Positions 55,692 to 64,000 of a stretch of DNA of 64,000 bases are shown piece by piece. The translations under genes and the position numbers were made by a program. The notes under the pieces were generated by a model. That model ran no database searches. It saw nothing but the letters and a program-made list of their open reading frames with translations, and had not been told where the DNA came from. This stretch comes from JBHJGU01 sp050331475 (GTDB lineage: Bacteria; Pseudomonadota; Alphaproteobacteria; Caulobacterales; Maricaulaceae). The stretch lies in assembly GCA_050331475.1 (NCBI GenBank), contig JBHJGU010000021.1, forward strand, positions 1 to 64,000, read 5' to 3'. How positions within the stretch are numbered: position 1 is the stretch's first letter; every line of letters starts with the position of its first letter.

Positions 55692-57752
55692 ATGGGTTGG
55701 CGCATTGTTTTCACCCCGCTTATCCCCGAGCCCTGGCTGTGGCTGTTGGGCGGCTTGGCGCTGGTGACCGCCTTGGCGTGCGTGGTTCTGGCCACACGAG
55801 GGGGAACCCTGCGCGCGCTCGCCGCTTTGGCGCTGATCGCCGCGCTCAGCGATCCCTCCTTTATCCGCGAGGAACGCGAATTCCGTCCCGACATCGCGCT
55901 GTTGCTGGTCGACGGCTCAGAGAGCATGACATACGGCGAACGCGCGCAGGCGTCGGACGCGGTCGCGGAGGCTTTGCGCGCCCAAGCGCAGGCGGACCCG
56001 ACCCTGGAGTTGGTCGAGGCGCGCATTCCGCGCGGCGATGACGGCACGCGACTTTATGAAGCGCTGCGCCGCGGATTGGGCGAAATCCCACCGGAGCGCT
56101 TGGCCGGCGTGTTCGCCCTCACCGACGGCCAACCCCATGACGCGCCTGAGGATATCGCCGCTTGGGCCGGGGAAATCTCCGCCCCAGTGCACGCCTTCAT
56201 CGTCGGCGATCTAGAGGCCGCGGATCGGCGTTTGGTGATCGTCTCCGCGCCGCGCTTTGGCATTGTGGGCGAACGGGCCCGGTTCACGGTGCGGGTGGAG
56301 GACGACGCCGCCGCGCCGGGCGAAACCGCCCAGGTTAGCCTTTCGCTTGACGGCGGCGCGCCGATCACCGCCGACGTGGTCATTGGCGAGGATGTCGGGG
56401 TCGAGCTCGCCATCCAAAAACGCGGGCCGAACGTGGTGCAGGTCGAGGTGAACCGCGGCGCCGAGGAGATCACAGAGGCGAATAACCGAACCGCCGTCAA
56501 CGTCACCGGTGTCCGCGATCGTTTGCGAGTTCTGTTAGTGACCGGCGAGCCCCATCCCGGCGCGCGTGCTTGGCGGAACCTCTTGAAGTCCGACCCGTCC
56601 GTGGATCTGGTGCATTTCACGATTTTGCGGCCGCCGGAAAAGACCTCATTCGTGCCGGCTGAAGAACTCTCGCTGATCGAATTTCCGCGCCACGAGTTGT
56701 TCTCCGAAAAGATCGACGATTTCGACCTGATCATTTTCGACCGCTATAAGCGGCGCTCGGTGCTTCAACCGATCTATCTGGAAAATGTAGCTCGACATGT
56801 GGAGAAAGGCGGCGCGCTGTTGCTAGCCGCCGGTCCGCCTTTCGCCGGCCCGTTAAGCCTGCACTTGACCCCTTTATCGAGCGTTCTGCCGCTTCGCCCC
56901 ACGGGCCAAATCCAAGAAGGCCCGTTCCGCGCCGCCGTGACGGAGGTGGGCGCGCGCCATCCGGTGACGGCCGGGCTGGCGGACATCGCCGACCCGCAAT
57001 GGGGCCGTTGGTTCCGCACCATCGAGGCGTCGGCGTTTTCCGGAGACGCGGTGTTGCGCGCGCCCAATGATTTGCCGCTCCTGGTGCTCGACCGAGTAGG
57101 CGAGGGCCGGGTCGCCCAATTGATGACCGATCAGGCCTGGCTTTGGGCGCGCGGCGTCGACGGGGGCGGCCCCTATAACGAGCTGTTCCGGCGTTTAGGC
57201 CATTGGTTGATGGCCGAGCCCGAGTTGGAGGAAGAGCGGCTCTCCGCCCAAGTGGTCGACGGCCGGCTACAGATCACCCGGCGATCGCTGTCCGAAGTCC
57301 AACCGCCCGCGCAGATCATCGGTCCGGACGGTGTCGCGCAAACCGCCGCGTTCGCCGGGGTAGACTACGGGCTGTTCCAAGCCGAAGCAGCCGCTGAGGC
57401 GACCGGGCTTTACCGCATCCGTTCGGGCGAGCTGACCGCGGTCGCCGCCGCCGGCGCGCTCAACCCGCGGGAAGTCATCGACCCCCGCCCCAGCCGTGAG
57501 GCGCTCAGGCCCTTGTCCGAAGCCACAGGCGGTGGGGTGTTCGCGCTGGGCGAGGGCGAGGCCGCCGCGCCGCCCGATCTGCGCCGCACCCGCGCCGACG
57601 CGCGCCAGGCGGGCCGGAACTGGGCGGGGCTTAAGCAAAACCGCACCTTCGTCGCGGCGCGCCAAGATCGGCAACCGCTCGCCCCGGCGCTGCTCGCCGT
57701 CGCTGTCATTCTGGGGCTCAGCGCTGCGGCTTGGGCGCGAGAGGGACGCTAA
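55692..57752 (+). CDS. Membrane VWA/GATase-like protein of the MoxR cluster
   Basis: A 686-residue protein with N-terminal membrane segments (WLWLLGGLALVTALACVVLA) and one at the C-terminus. Residues 70-180 are VWA-like: ALLLVDGSESMTYGE holds an altered MIDAS (DGSES). A beta-rich region follows, then a class I glutamine amidotransferase-like section (LLVTGEPHPGARAWRNLL, KGGALLLAAGPPFAG). Last of four coupled genes. The 3' end overlaps the GNAT gene by 35 bp. Confidence 0.83.
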   Translation: MGWRIVFTPLIPEPWLWLLGGLALVTALACVVLATRGGTLRALAALALIAALSDPSFIREEREFRPDIALLLVDGSESMTYGERAQASDAVAEALRAQAQADPTLELVEARIPRGDDGTRLYEALRRGLGEIPPERLAGVFALTDGQPHDAPEDIAAWAGEISAPVHAFIVGDLEAADRRLVIVSAPRFGIVGERARFTVRVEDDAAAPGETAQVSLSLDGGAPITADVVIGEDVGVELAIQKRGPNVVQVEVNRGAEEITEANNRTAVNVTGVRDRLRVLLVTGEPHPGARAWRNLLKSDPSVDLVHFTILRPPEKTSFVPAEELSLIEFPRHELFSEKIDDFDLIIFDRYKRRSVLQPIYLENVARHVEKGGALLLAAGPPFAGPLSLHLTPLSSVLPLRPTGQIQEGPFRAAVTEVGARHPVTAGLADIADPQWGRWFRTIEASAFSGDAVLRAPNDLPLLVLDRVGEGRVAQLMTDQAWLWARGVDGGGPYNELFRRLGHWLMAEPELEEERLSAQVVDGRLQITRRSLSEVQPPAQIIGPDGVAQTAAFAGVDYGLFQAEAAAEATGLYRIRSGELTAVAAAGALNPREVIDPRPSREALRPLSEATGGGVFALGEGEAAAPPDLRRTRADARQAGRNWAGLKQNRTFVAARQDRQPLAPALLAVAVILGLSAAAWAREGR

Positions 57753-58275
57753 GCGCTCGACCCGCGCTTGGGCCCAACAAAGCGCCGGAGACCCCCGCGA
57801 ACGCGCCCGGGCGCAAGTCTTGGATCAACAGCTTGTCCGGATTGAGCCAGCCGGGAGGCGTAAACCGCCCCGGTTGAGCGCGAACAAAGCCCAAGGGTCC
57901 GAACACGCTCAACTGACCGAAGACGACGGCGCGGGTCTCACCCGCCGCGCGCGCCGCTTGAAGCCCTGCGCGCACCAGACCCGCGGAGACGCCCTGGCGG
58001 CGATGGTTTGGCAAGACCGCTAAAGGGCCGAAAAAAACCGCTGGCGCGCCCCCAGCGGTGATCGCCCAGGCCTGCACGACGCCAGCGATGCTTCCGTCTG
58101 CGGCGACGCACGCACATCCCCAATCCAGGCGGGACTGGGCGCGCTCGCGCAGCCGCTGGGCCGCCCGAGCAAACCGGCCCGGGCCGAACACCGCGGCGAT
58201 CGCCGCCTCCGCCGCCTGCGGCGAGATCGTCGATAGGGGTCGGATCGACCCGGATGCGCCGCACGTCGTCAACAA
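57718..58275 (-). CDS. GNAT-family N-acetyltransferase
   Basis: A 185-residue acetyltransferase. FFGPLAVLPNHRRQGVSAGL is the acetyl-CoA binding motif (Q/R-x2-G-x-G/A), and GFVRAQPGRFTPPGW follows as in YhbS-like members. Substrate unknown. The only in-frame start that gives full length is a TTG at 58275, so the first 10-15 residues are uncertain. Confidence 0.78.
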   Translation of the reverse strand: MLTTCGASGSIRPLSTISPQAAEAAIAAVFGPGRFARAAQRLRERAQSRLDWGCACVAADGSIAGVVQAWAITAGGAPAVFFGPLAVLPNHRRQGVSAGLVRAGLQAARAAGETRAVVFGQLSVFGPLGFVRAQPGRFTPPGWLNPDKLLIQDLRPGAFAGVSGALLGPSAGRALSVPLAPKPQR

Positions 58276-58471
58276 TCACGCCCTCGCTGGCTAATGAGCG
58301 CCGGGTTCTGCGGCGCGGCGGCTGGCTTGGCAAGGGGTGGGTCCAGCTTGATTGTTTCCATATCAGAAACAAACTGCCCCTATCACGACGGCTACTCCGC
58401 GCGCCCTTCGCCCGCCATGTTGCGCTTAACAGTGCTGCGCCTTTTAGGCGCGACCAAACCAGGAGTTCGCC

Positions 58472-59194
58472 ATGATCGAGCATCGCCCCTTCGACAGCCT
58501 CGGCCGGTTCCCCAATGACTGGCTGACGGCCCCCTCCCACTTCAGCTTCTCCCACTATCACGACCCTGCCCGCATGGGGTGGGGGGCGTTGCGGGTTTGG
58601 AATGACGACCTGATCCAGCCTCAGACCGGCTTCCCAGCCCATCCGCACCAAAACATGGAGATCATCACCTATGTGCGCGCCGGCGCCATCACCCACCGTG
58701 ACAGCCTGGGCAATGAGGGCCGCACGGAGGCAGGCGACGTGCAGGTGATGTCGGCGGGCTCCGGCATCCGACACGCGGAATATAACCTGGAGACCGAGGC
58801 CACCCGGCTTTACCAGATCTGGATCGAACCGGATCAATTGGGCGGCGATCCAGCCTGGGCGGCGGCGCAGTTTCCGAAATCCGACCGGGCCGGGGATTTG
58901 GTGATCCTCGCCTCCGGTCGCGCGGGCGACACGGACGCCCTGCCCATCCGGGCCGACGCGCGGCTCGGGGCGGCGACGCTGAAACCGGGTCAAAAGGTGA
59001 GCTATGCCCTCGACGCCGACCGTCGGGTCTATCTCGCACTGGCCCAAGGTCGCGCGACGGTGAACGGCGTCGCCCTGGGACCGCGCGACGGCTTGGCCGC
59101 CAAAGATCTCGACGCGCTGGACATCACGGGCGTTGAAGATGCGGAACTGGTGTTGGTTGACGCCGCCCGCGCGCCGAAGGGCTCACGCGCTTAA
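58472..59194 (+). CDS. Pirin-family protein
   Basis: A 240-residue bicupin. N-terminal cupin: HFSFSHYHDPARMGWGALRV and GFPAHPHQNMEIITYV with the iron-binding His; then VQVMSAGSGIRHAEYN. The C-terminal cupin is shorter. YhhW-type pirins can act as quercetin 2,3-dioxygenases; physiological role unclear. No close operon partner. Confidence 0.88.
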   Translation: MIEHRPFDSLGRFPNDWLTAPSHFSFSHYHDPARMGWGALRVWNDDLIQPQTGFPAHPHQNMEIITYVRAGAITHRDSLGNEGRTEAGDVQVMSAGSGIRHAEYNLETEATRLYQIWIEPDQLGGDPAWAAAQFPKSDRAGDLVILASGRAGDTDALPIRADARLGAATLKPGQKVSYALDADRRVYLALAQGRATVNGVALGPRDGLAAKDLDALDITGVEDAELVLVDAARAPKGSRA

Positions 59195-59265
59195 CCCTTG
59201 AGACCGCGCAACGAAGTCTTAGTCCGCCTCATGGCATCTTTTTTCGATGATTCGAGGAGAACGCC

Positions 59266-59457
59266 ATGGCGCGGGTTAAGATAATCGCGGTGATCGCCGC
59301 AGCGGGCTTTAGCTTGTCGGGATGTGTGATCGGCTCGGCCGTTGGCGCCGTGGTGGACACGGCCGGAACCGCGGCGAGCACAGCCGTGGGCGCCGCGGGA
59401 GACGTCGTAGAAGCGGGCGCGGATGTGGCGAGCGCGCCTTTTGACGGCGACGAATAA
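59266..59457 (+). CDS. Small lipoprotein
   Basis: A 63-residue lipoprotein with signal peptide ending in the lipobox LSGC. The mature part is Ala/Gly/Val-rich (VIGSAVGAVVDTAGTAAS) with an acidic end. It resembles the small NF038104-type lipoproteins, but I cannot confirm that. GAGGAG precedes ATG 59266. Confidence 0.7.
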   Translation: MARVKIIAVIAAAGFSLSGCVIGSAVGAVVDTAGTAASTAVGAAGDVVEAGADVASAPFDGDE

Positions 59458-59589
59458 TAAAGGGGCCAGCGCGTGATCCGACCCGGCGACACGATACCGA
59501 CACGTTCCCGCGAGCCCTCTGTTCAACGCTTGGAGATCGCTTAATCTAGTATCTCAGAGACGGGGGCGTGGACATCTAAGGAGCGCGTT

Positions 59590-60246
59590 ATGAGATCTCT
59601 GAAATATCTGTCGGGCATTGCGATCATGGGTTTGACGGTTACGTCGGCCTCGGCGCAGCAGGGCCACCAGCGCGGTTTTGGTGAACGGTTCGACGCTATT
59701 TTGGACGCGCCGATCGTTCGGGTCGAAGTCGACAGCACAGAGGCTTTGCGCGACCTCGCGGAAAATGGCCGGAAGCGTCAACTTGGCCTTCGGCGCAGCC
59801 TTCAGCTGAAATCGGGTTTCGGCCTCGATGAATTGGAGCGCATGGAAGACCGGTTCGCTGAGGTAATCTCGCTTGAAATGATCGATTCGGTCATCATGGA
59901 TCCGGATGCTGCGGATGGGTATACGCTCCGCGTAACGCTCACAGACTTGCAGCCCGGATTCCTGCCGCCCGGTCAGAATGATTATTTCAACGTGCCCGTT
60001 GTCTCGACGCCGCGGGGCCTGGTCATCGCCACTCGCCGGGGCGGCGCGGCGGCGCGCTTCGAATTGGTGAGCGTTGAGGGCAACGTGGTCGATAGAGCGG
60101 ATTTTGATTGGTACGTCATCAGCGTAGCAGATGCGAACAATCAAGGCGTTTGGTCCGGTGCGGAATTTGCGTTCGGCGTCGGCGCGCGCGGTCTTGAAAA
60201 GCAGTTCGACCGCGTCTCGACCTTCAGGGTCGCGGACGGCTCTTAA
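59590..60246 (+). CDS. Secreted hypothetical protein
   Basis: A 218-residue exported protein (signal peptide 1-22, ending SASA). Mature start QQGHQRGFGERFDAILDAP. No cysteine. The middle is charged and helical, the end beta-rich (YVISVADANNQGVW). AAGGAG precedes ATG 59590. I do not recognise a family. The first mature residues resemble those of the next gene, suggesting distant paralogy. Confidence 0.6.
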   Translation: MRSLKYLSGIAIMGLTVTSASAQQGHQRGFGERFDAILDAPIVRVEVDSTEALRDLAENGRKRQLGLRRSLQLKSGFGLDELERMEDRFAEVISLEMIDSVIMDPDAADGYTLRVTLTDLQPGFLPPGQNDYFNVPVVSTPRGLVIATRRGGAAARFELVSVEGNVVDRADFDWYVISVADANNQGVWSGAEFAFGVGARGLEKQFDRVSTFRVADGS

Positions 60247-60353
60247 CGACCGCGCGACGGCGCGGTTGACGCGCGTTCTTTCGCCAAATGGCTGCGCAGC
60301 TAACACCGTTATTACGACGGATTAGGCCGCGAAATAATCCGGAGACTTAATCA

Positions 60354-60947
60354 ATGGCACGGCTTCTTCTTATCCTCGCATTTAGCGCGCTTCTCTTTGA
60401 GACAGCGTCGGCACAAGGTCGCGGTTGGTCGGGCGGTTTTTCCGACGCTGTGGCTGGGCCCGTGTCCGAAATCTCTGTGACCATCGGTCCCGATCTCATC
60501 GAGCGTGAGCGCAAAGACCAATTTGGCGAAGAGGAATTTGCCGCGCTTGAAGCGGCGCTCATCGACGAAGTCGAACGCGCGTTAGACAAGAAGGGCCGCT
60601 ACGCGCCGGCCGCCGAGGGCATGCGGCTAGAATTGATTTTGGTCGACGCGAAAGCGAGCCGCCCAACCCCACGCCAGCTTTACGGCCGCGTCGGCATTCG
60701 AACCGAAGGCACGCCCGGCTTTGCGACTGAGTTAGGCTTCTCCTCCGGGACCGGAGGTGCGGAAATCCACGCCCATCTGACAGATGCGTCGGGCGCTAAT
60801 CTCGGTGAAATGGTCTACATCCGGTTTGAGACGGGCGCCAATGTGGCGATTGCGAGCCGCACCTGGGGCCATGCCGAAGACGTTTTTAAGCGGTTTGGCA
60901 AAGGGCTAGCCAAGCGTTTGGACAAGGCCGAGCGCGCCGGAGCCTAA
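60354..60947 (+). CDS. Secreted hypothetical protein
   Basis: A 197-residue exported protein (signal peptide 1-20, ending ASA). Mature start QGRGWSGGFSDAVAGPVSEI. FAALEAALIDEVERALDKKG and MRLELILVDAKASRPTPRQL resemble the layout of DUF4410/DUF3313-like envelope proteins, but I am not certain. GGAG before ATG 60354. Possibly paralogous to the gene 107 bp upstream. Confidence 0.6.
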   Translation: MARLLLILAFSALLFETASAQGRGWSGGFSDAVAGPVSEISVTIGPDLIERERKDQFGEEEFAALEAALIDEVERALDKKGRYAPAAEGMRLELILVDAKASRPTPRQLYGRVGIRTEGTPGFATELGFSSGTGGAEIHAHLTDASGANLGEMVYIRFETGANVAIASRTWGHAEDVFKRFGKGLAKRLDKAERAGA

Positions 60948-60959
60948 CGCACTCGGCCT

Positions 60960-61006
60960 AGAGCGTTTTCAGCAAAAGTGTCATCGGTTTTGCGGTTCGA
61001 AAACGC
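60960..61006. repeat. Palindromic intergenic repeat, GCGTTTTC type
   Basis: GCGTTTTC (60963-60970) and GAAAACGC (60999-61006) frame a GTTTTGC-containing middle. As I recall, this motif recurs in intergenic DNA of many Alphaproteobacteria. Immediately followed by another repeat. Confidence 0.7.
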
Positions 61007-61021
61007 GATCAAGCGAAGACT

Positions 61022-61061
61022 TAGAGCCGCTTCTCGATTCGGATTAAATTGAAGCGGCTCT
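61022..61061. repeat. Dispersed palindromic element, copy 2
   Basis: TAGAGCCGCTTC (61022-61033), middle, GAAGCGGCTCT (61051-61061), matching 27732-27772 except for three or four bases. Here it is not at a stop codon, and lies between the secreted-protein gene and the end of queE. Confidence 0.85.
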
Positions 61062-61100
61062 CGGCGTCGCGACCGCCGGGCGATGGGTAATCGCGAAGGC

Positions 61101-61737
61101 CTAGGGTAAGCCGATCCATTTATGCGTTTGAACGCTGAGCCGCCAAACCGGGTTTTCTAAGCAATACTGCGCAGCCGCCTGGGTGGCGGCCTCGCGGTCA
61201 GGGCCATCCATGGGCTGCAGCAAGAAGTGGTCGAAGGCGAGATCGACGTAGCGATCGGGCTCAGCGCCGACCTGAGGATAAACCAGCTTAAGTTCGTCGC
61301 CGCACGTTTGCACCAAATCGGCGCCGGCCTTTGGGCTGACGCAGATCCAGTCTAATCCCCCCCGGCGCGGCCAGCGTGCCGTTCGTTTCCACCCCGATCC
61401 GGGCGCCGCGCACCTTCAACGCGGCGATGAGCGCGCTATCGAGCTGCAACATCGGTTCCCCGCCCGTAGCAATAACATAGGCCGGCGCGCGCGCGGATGT
61501 GGGCCACAGCGCCAAGACGGCGTCGGCCAACGCGTCCGGCGTTTCAAATGGTCCGCCATTAGGGCCGTCCGTCCCAACGAAATCGGTGTCGCAAAATTGG
61601 CACACCGCGTGAGCGCGATCCGCCTCCCGACCGCTCCAAAGATTGCAGCCCGCAAAGCGCAGAAACACCGCCGTCCGCCCGGCTTGGAGCCCCTCGCCCT
61701 GCAAAGTCAGGTAAATTTCTTTGACCGCATAGCTCAT
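61101..61737 (-). pseudogene. queE: queE, 7-carboxy-7-deazaguanine synthase, frameshifted
   Basis: Radical-SAM enzyme of queuosine synthesis. The 5' part is intact to VETNGTLAAPGG, with the family's cluster motif C-x14-C-x2-C (GCNLWSGREADRAHAVCQFC). At 61357-61363 the coding strand has seven G. Read with six, the next residues are LDWICVSPKAGADLVQTC and run on to KLVYPQ and the stop at 61101, as expected of QueE. With seven G the frame ends about 25 codons later. So it is a disrupted gene, a phase-variable gene, or an assembly error in a homopolymer. Start 61737 overlaps queC by ATGA. Confidence 0.9.
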
Positions 61738-62471
61738 GCCGCCACGCTCGCTCGCCATTCTCGCCAACCGGCGCGCCTGAGATCACACGCCGGGCAATTC
61801 GCGCACCCCTTGCCCCAAGGCCACACCCGGTCGCGAACCCCGCGGTAACAGGTGTGACTTTCGGAGACAATCAGATCAACGAGGCCATCGCCGCCCAAAT
61901 CATGAGCCAAGGCCCATGTTTGCGCTTTGGTCAGGTCCATCAAGGGCGTCTCAAGCCGGAAATCCGCCGCCATGCCCGCATTGAGCGCCGCGAGCTGCAT
62001 ATCCAGGACTGCCCGCCGGCAATCTGGATAGCCTGAGTAATCGGTCTGGCACATGCCACCCACCAAGACCCGCGCGCCGCGCCGATACGCGAGCGCCGCG
62101 GCATAGGTGAAAAACAGCAAATTCCGGCCCGGTACGAAGGTGCTCGGCAAGCCCGACGTGGTCAGGGTGATTTCCGCGTCACGGGTCAGCGCGCTTTCGG
62201 CGACCGCATGATAGCCCGGCAAAGCGACGTTATGGTGCGCACCCAACCGCGACGCCCAATCGGACCGCAACGCGGCGAGGCCCGCTCGAACCCGATCGAT
62301 CGCCTCAAGCTCTATCCGATGGCGCTGATTATAGTCGAACCCCACGGTTTCCACCGTGTCATAGCGCTCCAGCGCCCAAGCGAGTGCGGTCGAGGAATCC
62401 TGCCCTCCGGAGAACAAGACGAGCGCCCTGGCGCTCTCGGCGTCCGCGGTTTGGTCATCGAGATGTGACAC
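61734..62471 (-). CDS. queC: 7-cyano-7-deazaguanine synthase
   Basis: A 245-residue ATP-dependent enzyme. The PP-loop is LVLFSGGQDSSTALAWALER, then NQRHRIEL, FVPGRNLLFFTYAAALAY, GGMCQTDYSGYPDCR, and the zinc site SHTCYRG with GCANCPACDLR. It converts carboxy-deazaguanine (QueE product) to preQ0. If queE is truly broken, its substrate must come from elsewhere. Confidence 0.94.
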   Translation of the reverse strand: MSHLDDQTADAESARALVLFSGGQDSSTALAWALERYDTVETVGFDYNQRHRIELEAIDRVRAGLAALRSDWASRLGAHHNVALPGYHAVAESALTRDAEITLTTSGLPSTFVPGRNLLFFTYAAALAYRRGARVLVGGMCQTDYSGYPDCRRAVLDMQLAALNAGMAADFRLETPLMDLTKAQTWALAHDLGGDGLVDLIVSESHTCYRGVRDRVWPWGKGCANCPACDLRRAGWREWRASVAA

Positions 62472-62531
62472 GTCGTGATCTAGCTTTCAAACCGGCTATA
62501 CGTCCGCCCGTCGTTCCAAGCGGAGGCGGAA

Positions 62532-62861
62532 TTGGCGCTGTTATACACCACCTGGCCGGACATGCGCGCCGCGCAAGCCGCGGCTCGAACGCTGGTCGAG
62601 GACGCACTCGCCGCATGCTGCAACATTTTTCCCGCCGGAACCTCCATTTATGTTTGGCGTGACGAGATCGCGCAAGACACTGAACACGTGATGTTGGTGA
62701 AGACCTCGGATGCAAACGTCGCTGAATGCCGGGACCGCCTTCTGTCATTGCACCCCTACGAAACGCCCTGTGTGCTTGCTCTGCGGATTGATCCCAACGC
62801 CAGTTCGCCGGCGTTTCTGTCTTGGATTGAGAGCGTCGGCGACGCGGGCGCCGAAATGTGA
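62532..62861 (+). CDS. cutA: Divalent-cation tolerance protein CutA
   Basis: A 109-residue CutA1 trimeric protein. YTTWPDMRAAQAAARTLVED, ALAACCNIFPAGTSIYVW, HVMLVKTSDANV and HPYETPCVLALRID match the family in order. Implicated in copper tolerance. TTG start at 62532 preceded by GGAGGCGG. Confidence 0.87.
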   Translation: MALLYTTWPDMRAAQAAARTLVEDALAACCNIFPAGTSIYVWRDEIAQDTEHVMLVKTSDANVAECRDRLLSLHPYETPCVLALRIDPNASSPAFLSWIESVGDAGAEM

Positions 62862-62982
62862 AAGACACGGGCCGGTTTATGACCACAAACACTTGGAGAG
62901 TGCTGCGCTCCTGTAACCCCGTTAAGGGCTTTTCAAGGCGTTTTTTCTACGCTTTTCAAGAGTTCAACTAAAAGGCGCCCCC

Positions 62983-64000
62983 ATGCCACGCACAGCCGGA
63001 GACGTCCTCCGCCGCGCGCCCGCGCTTTCGCCTCACGCAACCGGCGAAACAGCCTACGAGTTGTTCTCCAATGATCCGGATCTTTGGGTCTGCGCCATTG
63101 TTGAGGATCGACGCCCGGTCGGTCTGCTCAATCGGGACATGTTTTTTCGCCGGCTGGCCGATCAATACGGACGCGCGCTCTACGCTCGCCGTCCGATTTC
63201 GCTCTTGATGCAAAAAGACCCACTCGTCGTCGAAATAGACACCCCGATCGACGATCTGAACGCGTTGATCATCACCAAACGGCAAAGCGCGCTGATGGAG
63301 GGGTTTATCGTCGCGGAGAAGGGCGTCTACAGGGGCGTGGGCACGACCTTGGCGCTGTTTGAAGCTAACCTGCAAGAAAGCGAAACGCGAAATCGAGAGC
63401 TCGCCCGCAGCGCGGAGAGCTTGCGTCGCGCGGAGGCTGAAGCCCGCAAGGCCGCCGACGCAAAGGCTGAATTCCTCGCCACAATGAGCCATGAAATCCG
63501 CACCCCAATGAACGGCGTGCTTGGCGTTGTCGCGTTGCTGTTAGGCACCGAACTGAACGACGAACAAAAGCGTCTCGCTCAAACGATCCGCAGTTCTGGC
63601 GAACTGTTATTACGTTTGCTTAACGACGTGCTCGACCTCTCGAAAATCGAGGCGGGCAAACTCGAACTTGAAAAGGCGCCATTTTCGCTGCGCGCCATGG
63701 CTCAGGACGCCGAGGCGCTGTGGAGCGCGGGCGCGCAGGAGAAGGCCTTGGCCTTTTCAGTGCGGCTGGAGACCTCGGACGATCTCGACACATGGGTTGG
63801 CGACTTGGTGCGACTCAAACAGATCGTCTTCAATCTCATCGGCAACGCCTTGAAATTCACCGACCAAGGGTCGGTGACCGTGCGCGTCAGCGCCACCGAA
63901 CAGGACGACCAAGGGCGCCTCCGCGTCGAGGTGAAGGATACCGGCGTCGGCATCCATGAGAGCGCGCGTGGGCGCATCTTCTCCGCCTTTCAGCAAGCCG
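62983..64000 (+). CDS. Sensor histidine kinase, N-terminal CBS-like domain, cut by window end
   Basis: Frame open from ATG 62983 to the window edge (339 codons seen). Residues 1-120 form a CBS-like sensor region (VCAIVEDRRPVGLLNRDMFF, DPLVVEIDTPIDDLNALI). A coiled coil follows, then a HisKA domain with ATMSHEIRTPMNGVLG, LNDVLDLSKIEAGKLELE, and HATPase blocks VGDLVRLKQIVFNLIGNALK and DTGVGI. No membrane segment. The architecture suggests a hybrid kinase whose receiver lies outside the window. Confidence 0.87.
   Translation, partial: MPRTAGDVLRRAPALSPHATGETAYELFSNDPDLWVCAIVEDRRPVGLLNRDMFFRRLADQYGRALYARRPISLLMQKDPLVVEIDTPIDDLNALIITKRQSALMEGFIVAEKGVYRGVGTTLALFEANLQESETRNRELARSAESLRRAEAEARKAADAKAEFLATMSHEIRTPMNGVLGVVALLLGTELNDEQKRLAQTIRSSGELLLRLLNDVLDLSKIEAGKLELEKAPFSLRAMAQDAEALWSAGAQEKALAFSVRLETSDDLDTWVGDLVRLKQIVFNLIGNALKFTDQGSVTVRVSATEQDDQGRLRVEVKDTGVGIHESARGRIFSAFQQA

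Noticed and set aside
57938..59047. Minus-strand frame of 369 codons across the GNAT and pirin genes
   Set aside because: It is antisense to pirin and a shifted reading of the GNAT gene; both of those have clear motifs.
62983..63000. Minus-strand frame 62968-63492 (174 codons) as a gene
   Set aside because: It is antisense to the sensor kinase, whose domains are clear on the plus strand.

Overview
The window is a GC-rich chromosomal segment of an alphaproteobacterium. The rRNA operon has the order 16S-tRNA-Ile-tRNA-Ala-23S with a short alphaproteobacterial 16S helix. The petABC-trmL-hemF block, UbiK-lgt-NDUFAF7-pgeF-prs run, rplY-pth-ychF run and MoxR-DUF58-DUF4159-VWA cluster are all common in that class. 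A complete hfaA-hfaB-hfaD holdfast-anchor operon points to the Caulobacterales/Maricaulales/Hyphomonadales group of surface-attaching bacteria. No genus can be named from the sequence alone.

Layout. 1-5320: rRNA operon on the minus strand, with the 23S cut by the window edge, a clear promoter and a leader. 5320-8240: a CBS protein, a DUF2157/GDYXXLXY membrane pair and a rhomboid protease. 8505-11158: hfaABD and its terminator. 11251-16019: small secreted and membrane proteins, a Nudix hydrolase, a KefB-like antiporter and a cation exchanger. 16067-17615: an overlapping pterin operon (PTPS homologue, pteridine reductase-like SDR, FolB). 17642-18460: a CPBP protease behind an operator-like palindrome. 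18492-23035: uvrC and pgsA, separated by a roughly 1 kb zeta-toxin island bracketed by a copy of the uvrC 3' end. 23244-28417: a soluble globin chemoreceptor, ilvE, a two-component system and a TetR regulator. 28464-38935: housekeeping genes plus a hydrolase, a metallo-beta-lactamase-fold protein and an unusual PhoH protein. 39042-43687: a thioredoxin-fold protein, rlmJ, an S10 peptidase, apt and mtnP. 43862-50941: bc1 complex, trmL, hemF, CCA transferase, Nudix and DUF1285. 51028-57752: MoxR cluster. 57718-60947: GNAT, pirin and small envelope proteins. 60960-62471: repeats and queE-queC, with queE out of frame. 62532-64000: cutA and the start of a sensor kinase.

How the genes connect. HfaA, HfaB and HfaD should export and build the anchor that ties the holdfast to the cell. 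In HfaD I count eight copies of a 47-49-residue repeat, and HfaA carries a matching motif, which fits an amyloid-like or beta-solenoid ladder. PetABC feeds cytochrome c, while hemF supplies heme. The UvrC-PgsA neighbourhood has been interrupted by a toxin-antitoxin-like insertion with a readable history of duplication, deletion and decay.

Most unusual observations: the HfaD repeat ladder; the toxin island with the duplicated uvrC tail; a dispersed palindrome that supplies both stop codons to two convergent genes; the queE frameshift at a run of seven G; the PTPS homologue lacking its catalytic cysteine; the promoter-operator ahead of the CPBP gene; and a 26-residue membrane protein gene that shares its stop with the kef gene.
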